Shown piece by piece: positions 1 through 8,562 of a stretch of 58,082 nucleotides of DNA (its first letter is position 1; each line of letters starts with the position of its first letter). A program made the translations under genes and the position numbers. A model generated the notes under the pieces. It saw only the letters and a list, made by a program, of their open reading frames with translations, searched no databases and was not told the origin of the DNA. The stretch covers positions 1 to 58,082 of the forward strand of contig PERG01000013.1 in NCBI GenBank assembly GCA_002928535.1, given 5' to 3'. The stretch is from Methylotenera sp. Lineage in GTDB: Bacteria; Pseudomonadota; Gammaproteobacteria; Burkholderiales; Methylophilaceae.

Positions 1-150
1 GACAACGCCTTCGTATGACTGCACACGTTTACGTGTACCTTCAACGACGTTTACGCCAACTACTACTGTGTCGCCTGGTGCAAAGTCAGGGATGGTTTTG
101 CCTAAACGGGCAATTTCTTCCTGCTCTAGCATTTTGATAATGTCTGCCAT
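1..150 (-). CDS. rplS: 50S ribosomal protein L19, 5' part only
   Basis: The first 50 codons of L19 run off the left edge. The translation starts [20 protein letters not shown] and continues through the L19 core ([20 protein letters not shown], then VQSYEGVV). L19 lies at the 30S-50S interface of the ribosome. It is the last gene of the order rpsP-rimM-trmD-rplS, read leftwards here, and lies 89 bases after trmD. The ATG at 148-150 is preceded by a purine-rich AAAGGAAAG stretch suited to ribosome binding. The remainder of the gene is outside the window. Confidence 0.96.
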   Translation of the reverse strand, partial: MADIIKMLEQEEIARLGKTIPDFAPGDTVVVGVNVVEGTRKRVQSYEGVV

Positions 151-239
151 TTTCTTTCCTTTATCCGCTGGTTTAAATCTTAGGTTTTAAATCTAAAGAC
201 TATCCTTGGCGGTTCCTTTTAGTTATGAAGAAACTGTTC

Positions 240-1022
240 CTACTTATCCGAACTGTTTTCAAGCTCTTTGAGTAGCCGTGCTTCTTCTTTCGTCAACAGC
301 CTTTCGGCCAATAAATCGGGACGTAAATCCCGAGTTCTTTGCAATGCCGTTTTTAAACGCCATTGCTTGATCTTTGCATGGTTACCAGACATCAACACTT
401 CCGGTACTTTCACGCCTTTATATTCATCTGGTCGCGTGTAATGCGGGCAATCCAGCAATCCATCGACAAATGAATCTTCAATTGCCGAACCACCGTCACC
501 CAAACTACCTGGCAACTGTCTGACTATCGCGTCTATTAACGCCATGGCGGGCAACTCACCGCCACTTAATACATAATCCCCGATGGAGATTTCTTCATCG
601 ACTTGTGCGTCTATCAGGCGTTGATCAACCCCTTCATAACGACTGGTGAGCAACACCAAACCTGATTTCTCACTCAATTGCATCACTTTCTGATGCGTCA
701 GCGTTTTACCCGCTGGAGAAAGATGGATAACCCAGCTTTCTTGTTTTTCTTCTACAGTATTTTCTTCTGTACTCTTTTCAAGCTGCGCTTGCTTCGCGGC
801 TTTAATGGCTTTTTCCAGCGGCTCAGCCAGCATTACCATGCCAGGGCCACCGCCAAACGGCCTGTCATCCACCGTTTTATGATTATCAGTGGTGAAATCC
901 CGTGGGTTCCAGCACTGTAAATCATATATTTTCTGCTTCAACGCCCTGCTGGTAATGCCATGCTTAGTGATGGCATCGAACATCTCAGGAAACAAGGTGA
1001 TGACATCAAATCTAAAAGTCAC
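240..1022 (-). CDS. trmD: tRNA (guanine-N1)-methyltransferase TrmD
   Basis: TrmD methylates G37 next to the anticodon of tRNAs using S-adenosylmethionine, which prevents +1 frameshifting. The 260-residue protein is close to the usual 250-255 residues. The N-terminus [11 protein letters not shown], the GGGPGMVM loop near residue 57, the RYEGVD motif near 128-133 and the trefoil-knot segment [13 protein letters not shown] near 147-159 are all intact. A short charged insertion (about residues 82-95, [12 protein letters not shown]) is the only departure from compact homologues. It is 23 bases downstream of rimM in the rpsP operon. Confidence 0.97.
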   Translation of the reverse strand: MTFRFDVITLFPEMFDAITKHGITSRALKQKIYDLQCWNPRDFTTDNHKTVDDRPFGGGPGMVMLAEPLEKAIKAAKQAQLEKSTEENTVEEKQESWVIHLSPAGKTLTHQKVMQLSEKSGLVLLTSRYEGVDQRLIDAQVDEEISIGDYVLSGGELPAMALIDAIVRQLPGSLGDGGSAIEDSFVDGLLDCPHYTRPDEYKGVKVPEVLMSGNHAKIKQWRLKTALQRTRDLRPDLLAERLLTKEEARLLKELENSSDK

Positions 1023-1045
1023 TCAGTTCTCCCAATGAGACCAAG

Positions 1046-1558
1046 TTAAAAATCTTCATCCCAATCTACCAGCATCGTTTTTGCTTCTAGATCTACTTCT
1101 AACACCACCGCTGCGATAAACGGCAATAATTTTTCTTCATTCTTAGGCGCATCGGCTTTTTTGACAACCAGCACATCATTGGCACCAGTCTCAAATACGT
1201 CGATGATGCTACCGAAATCAGCACCTTGCTGGTTCTTAACGTTTAAACCAATCAGGTCTGACCAGTAATATTCGTTATCTTCCGGCTCAGGCAGTTGTTC
1301 TCTTGGCACTGCCACTTGTTTACCTTTGCAAGCAAACGCTGCGTCGCGGTCATCGATACCAATCAGCTTAACTACCAGTACATCATTATGGACTTTGGCG
1401 GTTTCAACCTGATACTCGCGCCAGTCATCACCTTTACCTAGCCACCATGTTTCGTAATCAAATAGCCCGTCAAACGCTTCGGTATCCGGTACGACTTTCA
1501 GCCAGCCAAAAACGCCGTAGGGCGCAACTATGCGCCCCATGACTACCATATTACTCAT
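1046..1558 (-). CDS. rimM: 16S rRNA processing protein RimM
   Basis: RimM binds ribosomal protein S19 and helps mature the 3' domain of 16S rRNA during 30S assembly. The product has the N-terminal RimM barrel (MVVMGRIVAPYGVFGWLKV) and a C-terminal PRC-barrel ending LEVDLEAKTMLVDWDEDF, about 170 residues in all, normal for the family. I chose the ATG at 1558 (MSNMVV) because the 10 extra codons upstream would run into the intercistronic hairpin at 1578-1600. It lies between rpsP and trmD. Confidence 0.95.
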   Translation of the reverse strand: MSNMVVMGRIVAPYGVFGWLKVVPDTEAFDGLFDYETWWLGKGDDWREYQVETAKVHNDVLVVKLIGIDDRDAAFACKGKQVAVPREQLPEPEDNEYYWSDLIGLNVKNQQGADFGSIIDVFETGANDVLVVKKADAPKNEEKLLPFIAAVVLEVDLEAKTMLVDWDEDF

Positions 1559-1577
1559 TGCTGAATACCTTGTCTGA

Positions 1578-1600
1578 CAATGATTCACCAGGAATCATTG
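1578..1600 (-). other. Intercistronic hairpin between rpsP and rimM
   Basis: A perfect 9-bp inverted repeat, CAATGATTC / GAATCATTG, with a 5-base loop sits between the rpsP stop (1615) and the rimM start (1558). No U-tract follows, so it is not a classical terminator. It may stabilise or process the rpsP mRNA, or reduce readthrough into rimM-trmD. The differing cellular demand for S16 and for the two maturation enzymes makes this plausible, but it is inference. Confidence 0.6.
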
Positions 1601-1614
1601 TGCAAACAAACCAA

Positions 1615-2115
1615 TTAAGCGTCAGCAGCTGGTGCGTCAGTAGCTTCTGCTGCTGGCGCTTCAACTTCTGCTGGTGTTTCAGCTGCAGCGGCGGCTTCTG
1701 CTTCGGCAGCCGCTTTAGCTTGAGCAGCTTCTTCAGCGGCTTTCGCATCAGCTTCAGCTTTTGCAGCATCTGCAGCAGCTTTTACTTTTGCAGCTTCAGC
1801 AGCGGCAACTTTAGCTTTTGCAGCTTCAGCTTTGGCAGCGTCTTTTGCTTTAGAAGCGATTGCGTGCTCTGGGCCTTTAGCGTGGAATTTAACCAAGCGT
1901 GCAACTGTGTCAGACAGTTGTGCACCGTTGCTTTGCCAATGAGTTACGCGTGCTTCGTCGATACGCAGGCTTTCAGCATTAGCTTTAGCAGATGGGTTGT
2001 AAAAACCAACGCGCTCAATAAAGCGGCCGTCACGACGGTTACGTGAATCAGCAACTACAATATTGTAGAAAGGAGTTTTTTTCGCGCCACCACGAGCTAA
2101 ACGAATAATAACCAT
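1615..2115 (-). CDS. rpsP: 30S ribosomal protein S16 with long Ala/Lys/Glu-rich C-terminal extension
   Basis: Residues 1 to about 83 are an ordinary S16 ([34 protein letters not shown]), a core 30S assembly protein. S16 is normally about 80-90 residues, but this protein is 166. The extra half consists almost entirely of A, K and E (for example [20 protein letters not shown]), becoming acidic and proline-containing at the very end ([17 protein letters not shown]). The composition predicts a long solvent-exposed helix or disordered tail. The ORF is continuous with no sign of a frameshift. It heads the rpsP-rimM-trmD-rplS operon, with a sigma-70-like promoter about 45-75 bases upstream. Confidence 0.96.
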   Translation of the reverse strand: MVIIRLARGGAKKTPFYNIVVADSRNRRDGRFIERVGFYNPSAKANAESLRIDEARVTHWQSNGAQLSDTVARLVKFHAKGPEHAIASKAKDAAKAEAAKAKVAAAEAAKVKAAADAAKAEADAKAAEEAAQAKAAAEAEAAAAAETPAEVEAPAAEATDAPAADA

Positions 2116-2159
2116 ATCTTATGTTCTCTTTTTGAAAAATTTATCGCAGAAAGGCGCGG

Positions 2160-2189
2160 ATTTTACGTTATTTGTAGTGCCTTTGGCAA
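2160..2189 (-). promoter_or_regulatory. Candidate sigma-70 promoter for rpsP operon
   Basis: On the minus strand, TTGCCA and TAAAAT are separated by 18 bases, about 45 bases before the rpsP start codon. The elements match -35 TTGACA at 5 of 6 positions and -10 TATAAT at 5 of 6. This is a sequence match only. Confidence 0.45.
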
Positions 2190-2223
2190 GCGGTTTCTCG
2201 TTAATTTGATAATTAACTATTGA

Positions 2224-2967
2224 TTAACTTACACAATTTTTATAACGCGTTGGGTCTGCCAAGCCCGCAGCTAGAAATCCTTGGCGACGCAAGCGACATG
2301 AATCGCATAAGCCACACGCTTCACCATGTAAGTCAGCCTGATAGCATGACACAGTCATTGCGTAATCCACACCCAGTTCCGTACCAAGCGTCACAATCTC
2401 AGCCTTGGTCATATCAATCAATGGCGCATGCACGGTAATGGTTTTGCCTTCCACCGCACTTTTGGTCGCCAGGTTTGCCATGTTCTGAAATGCTTTAACA
2501 TATTCGCCGCGACAATCCGGGTAACCAGAATAATCCAGTGCATTCACGCCAATAAAGATATCTTGCGCTTCCAGCACTTCTGCCCAGGCCAAAGCCAGTG
2601 ACAGCATAATGGTATTTCTTGCGGGTACATAGGTGACTGGAATACCGCTGGTTTCGCTTTCAGGTACCGCGATATTATCGTCAGTCAGTGCAGAACCGCC
2701 AAATAATGAGAGATCCAACTGCGCGGTTTTATGTGCACTAGCGCCCAATTTGGCGGCTACGTTTTTAGCAGCATGTAATTCAGCAATATGGCGCTGATGG
2801 TAATCCAGACTCAGGCAGTAACAATTAAACCCATGCTTTCGGGCAATCGCCAGTACCGTGGCGGAATCCAGGCCGCCGGACAATAGAACAACTGCTTTGG
2901 TGCCGACACTGTCGCTATGCGACTTGTGCTCGGGGGGCATGCCCCTTGCTGGTATATTAGTATTCAT
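2224..2967 (-). CDS. queC: 7-cyano-7-deazaguanine synthase QueC
   Basis: QueC converts 7-carboxy-7-deazaguanine to preQ0 with ATP and ammonia, in the queuosine tRNA-modification pathway. The PP-loop motif [10 protein letters not shown] lies near residues 26-35. The zinc-binding cysteines lie near the C-terminus ([18 protein letters not shown]). The length of about 247 residues is slightly long at the N-terminus but normal overall. I chose the ATG at 2967 because it overlaps the queE stop as TAATG, typical of translational coupling. An in-frame start 24 bases further upstream is less likely. Confidence 0.94.
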   Translation of the reverse strand: MNTNIPARGMPPEHKSHSDSVGTKAVVLLSGGLDSATVLAIARKHGFNCYCLSLDYHQRHIAELHAAKNVAAKLGASAHKTAQLDLSLFGGSALTDDNIAVPESETSGIPVTYVPARNTIMLSLALAWAEVLEAQDIFIGVNALDYSGYPDCRGEYVKAFQNMANLATKSAVEGKTITVHAPLIDMTKAEIVTLGTELGVDYAMTVSCYQADLHGEACGLCDSCRLRRQGFLAAGLADPTRYKNCVS

Positions 2968-3605
2968 TAAACCCCCGGCCTTTCGCCCCATAGCACTTTA
3001 TGCAACTGTATTTGCATACGCACCGGCAACTTGTCCGCCAGCACCCATTCAGCCAGCTCAGTCGGATTAACTTGCTGATAAACGGGCGAAAACAGTACTG
3101 TGCATTTATCCGCCAGTTTATCTTTCGCTACTAGCGCTTTAGCCCACTCGTAATCTGCCCGGTTGCACAGAACAAACTTCACTTCATCGGTCGCTTTCAG
3201 GTGATCCAAGTTAGTCCAGATATTATTTTCCATCTCACCGGAAGCCGGTGTTTTGACGTCAAGAATCACTGATACGCGCTGATCGACCTTGCTGATATCT
3301 ATTGCGCCTCCTGTTTCCAATGAAACACTAAAGCCTGCATCGCACAGATCTTTTAGCAATACATGGCAGTCTTTCTGCGCCAAGGGTTCGCCACCGGTCA
3401 CCGTCACATAATGCGTGCCATACTCAGCCACTTTAGCTACGATATCGTCAATCTCCATATTGCTGCCGCCGCTAAATGCATACGCTGTATCGCAATATAC
3501 ACAGCGCATTGGGCAACCTGTAAGGCGCACAAACACGGTAGGCAAGCCTACCCGTGTAGACTCGCCTTGCAGTGAATGGAAAATTTCGTGGATTTTCAAC
3601 TTCAT
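2967..3605 (-). CDS. queE: 7-carboxy-7-deazaguanine synthase QueE
   Basis: QueE is a radical SAM enzyme that forms the 7-deazaguanine ring of queuosine precursors. The characteristic cluster motif C-x3-C-x2-C appears as CPMRCVYC (residues 31-38), preceded by IFHSLQGES and followed by a VTGGEP substrate/SAM motif. The ATG at 3605 (MKLKIHEIF) gives a family-length protein of 212 residues. An upstream start would add a hydrophobic stretch that runs towards the terminator at 3638-3668. It precedes queC with a one-base stop/start overlap, so the two form an operon. No preQ1 riboswitch was recognisable in the short upstream spacer. Confidence 0.94.
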   Translation of the reverse strand: MKLKIHEIFHSLQGESTRVGLPTVFVRLTGCPMRCVYCDTAYAFSGGSNMEIDDIVAKVAEYGTHYVTVTGGEPLAQKDCHVLLKDLCDAGFSVSLETGGAIDISKVDQRVSVILDVKTPASGEMENNIWTNLDHLKATDEVKFVLCNRADYEWAKALVAKDKLADKCTVLFSPVYQQVNPTELAEWVLADKLPVRMQIQLHKVLWGERPGV

Positions 3606-3637
3606 TGAGTATTTAATCTTTAAGAATGGCACGCAAA

Positions 3638-3668
3638 AAAATAGCGCCTGCAATATAGGCGCTATTTT
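3638..3668 (-). terminator. Rho-independent terminator after the tol-pal operon
   Basis: A 12-bp perfect stem AAAATAGCGCCT / AGGCGCTATTTT with a 7-base loop is followed on the minus strand by a run of T. It lies 36 bases past the cpoB stop and before the queE start, separating the tol-pal operon from queEC. Confidence 0.85.
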
Positions 3669-3703
3669 AACTTAAAACGACTTAAGTCGCTGTTTTATAG
3701 TAC

Positions 3704-4558
3704 TTACCTGATGGCCTCGAGAGCCTTCAAGCGCTTTTGTGCGCTTGGAGCAACTTCGCTACCTGGGTGCTTAGCAATCAACTCTTTCAAGGTTTTTTTC
3801 GCATTTGAAACCTGGCCTAGCTGGATTTGGCTATTCGCCATATTGAACATCGCATCCGGTACTTTAGGGCTATTGCTATGTAAATCGATCAATTTTTGCT
3901 GGGTCGAAATCGCAGATTTATAGCTCTTCAAGGCAAATTGTGAATAACCCAATCCGTAGATTGCATCTGGTGCGAGGCTGCTGGCTGGATAATCTTTCAA
4001 GAATTTATCATAAGCGGCAAAAGCATCTTTGTGCTTACCTTCTTTAGATAGTCCATTGGCAAGTTCTAAAGTCTGAAACTCTTGTGTAGCCTTCTCAGGT
4101 ACTGCGGGAACAGCAGGTAATCCAGCAACCGCACCACCTGCGGCAGGATCAACCGCCGCTACAGTTGCGCCGCTTTCAAGCTTGCGTAAACGTGTATCGG
4201 TATCAGTGTATAAATCCTTCTGCCGTTGCTGAGTCGCATCTACATTATGTGCAGCCACTTCCAAATCACCCTTCAATCGGGCAATTTCTTGCTTTAAAGC
4301 TTCAATCTGGTTTTGCATATCACCAAGGAACTGGCCTTTAGTGATTGCCTCAACGGCATTTAACCGCTGTTCAATCGCCTGTTGCGTTTTTTTAAGCTCA
4401 GCCAAACTCGCCTGAGTCGCCTGATGCTGGCTTTGCATTGCTGCATCCATTTCCGTTATCTTTTTACGCGCTTCTTTATCATCAAATAAAGCCGCTTGAC
4501 TGCTTAACGAAAATAATTGCGCACACAACAATGCGCCTGCCAGGATCAGGTTTTTCAT
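3704..4558 (-). CDS. cpoB: Tol-Pal cell division coordinator CpoB (YbgF)
   Basis: CpoB is a periplasmic protein that links the Tol-Pal complex to peptidoglycan synthesis during division. The 284-residue product has a signal peptide (ending LSSQA-ALFDD near residue 22), a long Gln/Lys/Glu-rich coiled-coil trimerisation region (about 30-120), an Ala/Pro linker (PAAGGAVAGLPAVPAVPE) and tetratricopeptide repeats to the C-terminus (for example YDKFLKDYPASSLAPDAIYG and LKELIAKHPGSEVAPSA). It is the last gene of tolQRAB-pal-cpoB, 30 bases after pal. Confidence 0.93.
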   Translation of the reverse strand: MKNLILAGALLCAQLFSLSSQAALFDDKEARKKITEMDAAMQSQHQATQASLAELKKTQQAIEQRLNAVEAITKGQFLGDMQNQIEALKQEIARLKGDLEVAAHNVDATQQRQKDLYTDTDTRLRKLESGATVAAVDPAAGGAVAGLPAVPAVPEKATQEFQTLELANGLSKEGKHKDAFAAYDKFLKDYPASSLAPDAIYGLGYSQFALKSYKSAISTQQKLIDLHSNSPKVPDAMFNMANSQIQLGQVSNAKKTLKELIAKHPGSEVAPSAQKRLKALEAIR

Positions 4559-4588
4559 GGTTTACTTTGCTTTAGCTAGGTTACGTAC

Positions 4589-5164
4589 TTATTCACGCTC
4601 GTAAGTGATGTCAACGCGACGGTTCGCTTGGTAGCAAGTTTCGTCTGCACAGCTTTGTGTGGCTTTTTCTTCGCCGTAGCTCACAGTTTCGATTTGCTTG
4701 TCTTGCACGCCTAATTGGTTCAAGGCTTGTTTAACAGCAACTGAACGACGTTGGCCTAATGACAAGTTGTATTCACGTGTACCGCGCTCATCAGTATTAC
4801 CTTGCAATACCATTTTCGCACTGTCATGAGACAACAGGTATTTTGCATGCGCCTCAATCAATGGACGGTATTCCGCTTTGATGGCATCGCTATCGTAATC
4901 AAAATAAACATTACGTTTTGAAAGAATATTGTTAGGGTCGTTTAAAGCGCCGCTACCAGTAGCATTGCTATCAATGGTCACTTCTTTAACGCCTGAAGTA
5001 TCCGCACCATCATTAGCACCAGCACCCGTAGTTGCTGAAGCATTTGGACTTTTATCTTCTACGCCAGCCGGTTTATTTGCTATAGGGGTGCTTTTACAGG
5101 CTGTCAATACCAAAGCCAATAACAATCCCCCTAGTAATTTTTTATTTAAAATTGTTTTATTCAT
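4589..5164 (-). CDS. pal: Peptidoglycan-associated lipoprotein Pal
   Basis: Pal is an outer-membrane lipoprotein that binds diaminopimelate in peptidoglycan and interacts with TolB and TolA. It has a lipoprotein signal with lipobox LTAC (Cys at about residue 23), a low-complexity Asn/Ala/Gly linker, and an OmpA-like domain (from about residue 85: NVYFDYDSDAIK; then GNTDERGTREYNLSLGQRR and the terminal ANRRVDITYERE). Length 191 is normal. It is the fifth gene of the tol-pal operon. Confidence 0.96.
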   Translation of the reverse strand: MNKTILNKKLLGGLLLALVLTACKSTPIANKPAGVEDKSPNASATTGAGANDGADTSGVKEVTIDSNATGSGALNDPNNILSKRNVYFDYDSDAIKAEYRPLIEAHAKYLLSHDSAKMVLQGNTDERGTREYNLSLGQRRSVAVKQALNQLGVQDKQIETVSYGEEKATQSCADETCYQANRRVDITYERE

Positions 5165-5216
5165 TTTACTCTCCTATTGTTAACGCCAAATCTGGCGCAG
5201 ATTGATTAACTATTAG

Positions 5217-6494
5217 TTAATTAAGTAGCGGGCCCCATGCGGGCTCACGAATGTCGCCTCCAGCTTCACTAAGGCGTTGCTTCACCCGTCCATCTGACGA
5301 TACAGCTGCTAGTGCACCATGCCCACCTGCACGCGTTGCAAATAAGATCATACGTCCATTTGGAGCAAAGCTGGGGGATTCGTCTTGACTGCCATCACTT
5401 AACAATTGCACTTGACCACTCGCCAAATCTTGCAAGGCAACACGGAATTTACCGCCTTCATTGCGGATCATCGCAAGCGATTTACCATCGGGAGAGAAAC
5501 GCGGGCTGACGTTATAAGCGCCATCGAAGGTTACACGCTGGGCATCCCCGCCTGATGATGAAACTTTATAAATTTGTGGCCTACCGCCACGGTCAGAACT
5601 AAAGTAAATCCATTTAGCGTCACGAGACCAGGTAGGCTCGGTATCAATGGCTGTACTTTTGGTGACTTGCTTAAGCCCCGTGCCATCGGCATTAATGGTA
5701 TACATTTGGGAATTAGCGCCATAGGTCAGTACGATGGCCAATTTAGTGCCATCTGGTGACCAGGCGGGCGCACTATTATTGCCTTTAAAGTTAGCCAATG
5801 TTAGGCGTTGGCCACTGGTTAACGACTGCACGAAAACAATCGGCTTTTTCTTTTCAAATGACACATAGGCGAGCTTGGTACCGTCAGGCGACCAGGCAGG
5901 TGAAATAATCGGTTCATTAGAAGATACAACTGTTTGCGGATTCACACCATCGACATCCGCTACTTGTAAGGCATAGCGCTTATTCACTTTGGTAATGTAT
6001 GCAATGCGACTTGCGAAAAGAGGGGACTCGCCTGTGAGCTTCTGGTAAATCACATCAGCGATCTTATGTGCAGTAAGACGCAATTGGTTAGGCGTAATAT
6101 TATATTCCATGCCTGCCAGCTGATTTTGCTTCAGCACGTCTACCAACGCGAAAGTGACTTTCAATCGGTTACCGGCAATAGGCTGCACTGTGCCAACTGC
6201 AACTGCCTGCGCTTGTAAACTAGCCCACTCGGGAAATTTAATCTGACTGACGTCAGTTGGTTGATTGGCTACCCCACGGGTTTCCAGAATACGGAACATA
6301 CCAACACGACGCAAATCTGCATTAATGATATTGCTGAGGTTCTCTTGATTGGATTTAGCAGACTGGCCGAACGGCACCACAGCGATTGGAATTTGTTGCG
6401 TACCACCACCGGAGATTTCAATAGTCAATTCCGCACGACTCAGTAGCGGCATTAATAAAAACGATAAAATTAAGACTAGGCGCATTTGCATCAT
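5217..6494 (-). CDS. tolB: Tol-Pal system beta-propeller protein TolB
   Basis: TolB is the periplasmic component of the Tol-Pal complex. The chosen ATG (6494; another at 6485 is equally possible) gives MMQMRLVLILSFLLMPLLSRA as signal peptide. An N-terminal TolB domain (about 25-150) follows, then five or six propeller blades with repeated signatures: SPAWSPDGTKLAYVS, SAPAWSPDGTKLAIVL, TEPTWSRDAKWIYFSS, SPRFSPDGKSLAMI and SPSFAPNGRMILFAT. About 425 residues, normal for the family. It is separated from tolA by a hairpin at 6609-6634 and followed by pal. Confidence 0.96.
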   Translation of the reverse strand: MMQMRLVLILSFLLMPLLSRAELTIEISGGGTQQIPIAVVPFGQSAKSNQENLSNIINADLRRVGMFRILETRGVANQPTDVSQIKFPEWASLQAQAVAVGTVQPIAGNRLKVTFALVDVLKQNQLAGMEYNITPNQLRLTAHKIADVIYQKLTGESPLFASRIAYITKVNKRYALQVADVDGVNPQTVVSSNEPIISPAWSPDGTKLAYVSFEKKKPIVFVQSLTSGQRLTLANFKGNNSAPAWSPDGTKLAIVLTYGANSQMYTINADGTGLKQVTKSTAIDTEPTWSRDAKWIYFSSDRGGRPQIYKVSSSGGDAQRVTFDGAYNVSPRFSPDGKSLAMIRNEGGKFRVALQDLASGQVQLLSDGSQDESPSFAPNGRMILFATRAGGHGALAAVSSDGRVKQRLSEAGGDIREPAWGPLLN

Positions 6495-6608
6495 GTAGTT
6501 TGTAAGATTCCTATTATAAAAGTTCCATCTCAGGCTTATTTGAATAAAACTCAATCTCAACAAGCAGGCTTATTCTACCCGAATGGTCATTTAGCTAAAG
6601 TAACAAAA

Positions 6609-6634
6609 TGTAAATGACAGGGTTGTCATTTACA
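6609..6634 (-). terminator. Strong hairpin between tolA and tolB, possible partial terminator
   Basis: A perfect 11-bp inverted repeat TGTAAATGACA / TGTCATTTACA with loop GGGT begins two bases after the tolA stop. On the minus strand it is followed by TTTTGTTACTTT, a weak U-tract. It may attenuate transcription between tolQRA and tolB-pal-cpoB or protect an mRNA end. Confidence 0.55.
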
Positions 6635-6636
6635 AC

Positions 6637-7449
6637 TCACTCATTGGGGTGGAATTTAAGCTTAAGGTTCCGAAATTCGGCACGTAGATTAGGATCAGCT
6701 GGTAAAGGCAAAGGTTGCGATTGCAAAATAGCACGCTCTACTGCATCGTCACAGGCACTTAAGCCACTGGACTTAATGAGTTTAGGACTACCTTGCACAT
6801 CGCCTGTGGGCATTAGTGTAATTTCATAATGAAGCTCCGGATCCCCATCACCGCATAACGACTGATTCACATTCCGCTGGATTTTGGCCTGGATCATGGC
6901 TTTGTATTTATCCACTTCACCTGCCGAAGCTGCACTACTGGATTTGGCTGTCGACGCTTTTGGGGCCTTTGCATCATCGTCAGCAAGCATATCCTGTTGC
7001 AATTTGCGCAAAGCCTCTTGCCGCTGTTTTTCTTTCAAGGCTTCCTGTTTCTCCAGCTTTTCTTCAAGCAGCATTTGCTTTTTCAGCTTTTCAAGTTCAG
7101 CCACCTTTTTCTTTTCTTCTTCTTTACGTTTTTCTGCTTCCTTACGCTTTTTCTCCAGCTCAATATCGGCTTTAGGCTCTTCTTTTACTTCGGGCTCAGG
7201 TTCAGGTTTTGGTTCAGGCTCAGGAAGCGGCTTGGGCTCTACTTTCTTAACTGGCTCTGGCAAAGGCTTGGGCGGGACGACAGTGGGAGCGACTGGCAAG
7301 TTTTCCCATAATTCGACTTCAGCGATACTGATAGGCTGCGGCGTATGCCAGCTGAATGACACCAGCATGGCGATAATCAAAATAGCATGCACGCCAAGGG
7401 AGAACATGCCCGCTTTAAAGGCGACTGGATTTTCGTGCTGTCTAATCAT
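6637..7449 (-). CDS. tolA: Cell envelope integrity protein TolA
   Basis: TolA is the inner-membrane-anchored rod that spans the periplasm and couples TolQR energy to Pal/TolB. It has one N-terminal transmembrane helix (about 12-35, AGMFSLGVHAILIIAMLVSF), a Pro/Lys/Glu segment (PEPVKKVEPKPLPEPEPKPE), a Lys/Glu/Leu coiled coil (about 95-160), and a compact C-terminal domain with Cys residues and the ending LRAEFRNLKLKFHPNE. At 270 residues it is shorter in the coiled coil than enterobacterial TolA (about 420) but typical of betaproteobacteria. A long plus-strand ORF over this region is an antisense shadow. Confidence 0.94.
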   Translation of the reverse strand: MIRQHENPVAFKAGMFSLGVHAILIIAMLVSFSWHTPQPISIAEVELWENLPVAPTVVPPKPLPEPVKKVEPKPLPEPEPKPEPEPEVKEEPKADIELEKKRKEAEKRKEEEKKKVAELEKLKKQMLLEEKLEKQEALKEKQRQEALRKLQQDMLADDDAKAPKASTAKSSSAASAGEVDKYKAMIQAKIQRNVNQSLCGDGDPELHYEITLMPTGDVQGSPKLIKSSGLSACDDAVERAILQSQPLPLPADPNLRAEFRNLKLKFHPNE

Positions 7450-7485
7450 GAAGGTACATCATGTGATTCAAATACATGTTGGCAA

Positions 7486-7878
7486 TTATTTAGCCGGTTG
7501 GAACAACAAGCCTACTTTTTCGACTTTTGCTTGTTTTAATAAATCCATTACTTCGATCACTTTGCCATATGGCGTTTTTTCATCCGCAGCAACTACAACC
7601 GCACGCGGCTGCTTTTCCAATTTGCTACGAATCTCAAACAGCAGCTGGTCGCGTTCCAGGGTTTTACCTTCCATCTCCGCAGCGCCATCTTTTTTTATCG
7701 TTACAACGATGGGCGCTCCCGTCTGCTTGAGGGTTTGGCCAACTTGTGGCAGCTCCACCACACCAGGGTTGGTCATGGGTGCCGTGACCATAAATATCAC
7801 CAGCAGTACGAGTGTGACGTCAATATATGGCACGACGTTGATTTGGTTCATGAGCCGGCGTTTGCGTAAACGAGACAT
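7486..7878 (-). CDS. tolR: Tol-Pal proton-channel subunit TolR
   Basis: TolR is an ExbD-family protein that forms the proton channel with TolQ. A single transmembrane helix near residues 15-38 carries the essential aspartate (VVPYIDVTLVLLVIFMVTAP), followed by a periplasmic domain ending FQPAK. 130 residues, usual length. It is 9 bases downstream of tolQ and 36 bases upstream of tolA. Confidence 0.95.
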   Translation of the reverse strand: MSRLRKRRLMNQINVVPYIDVTLVLLVIFMVTAPMTNPGVVELPQVGQTLKQTGAPIVVTIKKDGAAEMEGKTLERDQLLFEIRSKLEKQPRAVVVAADEKTPYGKVIEVMDLLKQAKVEKVGLLFQPAK

Positions 7879-7887
7879 AGCGCCCCC

Positions 7888-8562
7888 TTAACTCTTACGT
7901 TGCAAGATATTGGTGAATTCTTCCATAAAGCTCTCGTAACGTACGGCCATACGGTCAACACCACTACTAAACCGGTTATAGGCGATTACCGCTGGAATCG
8001 CTGCAAATAGGCCAATTGCTGTTGCAACAAGCGCTTCAGCAATACCTGGTGCGACTTGCGACAAGGTCGCTTGTGCTGAATTTGCCAAGCCACGGAACGC
8101 ATTCATGATGCCCCATACTGTACCAAACAGACCGACGTAAGGACTCACTGACCCGACTGAAGCGAGAAATGGCAGATGTGCATCCAAATCATCAAGCTCG
8201 CGATTATAAGCGGCACGCATTGCACGTCGAGCGCCTTCCATCACGTCACTGACTTCCATACGGCCCTGTTGTTTGTGGCGGATATATTCTTTAAAACCGG
8301 CTTCGAAAATACTAGCCATGCCCTGTGGCTTACGCCGAGTGGATGAAATACCTTCGTAAAGCTTATTGAGGTCGCCACCGGTCCAAAAAGCGTTTTCAAA
8401 ACTTTCTGCATTGGTTTCAGCGCGCTTAATGGTAAACAACTTGATAAAAATGTACCACCAGGAAATCAGCGAAGTGATAATCAACACTGCCATCACCAGC
8501 TGCACCGGCACACTAGCCCCAGCAATCAGGGTAAATAACGACATATCATTTGCTACATTCAT
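7888..8562 (-). CDS. tolQ: Tol-Pal proton-channel subunit TolQ
   Basis: TolQ belongs to the MotA/TolQ/ExbB family and has three transmembrane helices: about 18-40, 125-150 (GSVSPYVGLFGTVWGIMNAF) and 165-190 (ALVATAIGLFAAIPAVIAYN). It harvests the proton motive force with TolR to drive outer-membrane constriction. 224 residues, typical. Its start overlaps the stop of ybgC by four bases (ATGA-type), placing it in the ruvB-ybgC-tolQRAB-pal-cpoB operon. Confidence 0.96.
   Translation of the reverse strand: MNVANDMSLFTLIAGASVPVQLVMAVLIITSLISWWYIFIKLFTIKRAETNAESFENAFWTGGDLNKLYEGISSTRRKPQGMASIFEAGFKEYIRHKQQGRMEVSDVMEGARRAMRAAYNRELDDLDAHLPFLASVGSVSPYVGLFGTVWGIMNAFRGLANSAQATLSQVAPGIAEALVATAIGLFAAIPAVIAYNRFSSGVDRMAVRYESFMEEFTNILQRKS

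Noticed and set aside
678-920. 80-codon plus-strand ORF opposite trmD
   Set aside because: Antisense shadow of a well-supported gene; no family resemblance.
1558-2046. 162-codon plus-strand ORF opposite rpsP
   Set aside because: The Ser/Cys/Phe-rich translation is the antisense image of the alanine-rich S16 tail; no ribosome-binding site or family.
3606-3637. preQ1 riboswitch before queE
   Set aside because: The spacer is too short and lacks the C-rich/A-rich pseudoknot pattern; the hairpin there is a terminator of the upstream operon.
6884-7891. 335-codon plus-strand ORF opposite tolA and tolR
   Set aside because: It is Ser/Phe-rich low complexity that mirrors the Lys/Glu-rich tolA coiled coil on the other strand. 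tolA and tolR have clear motifs and operon context.
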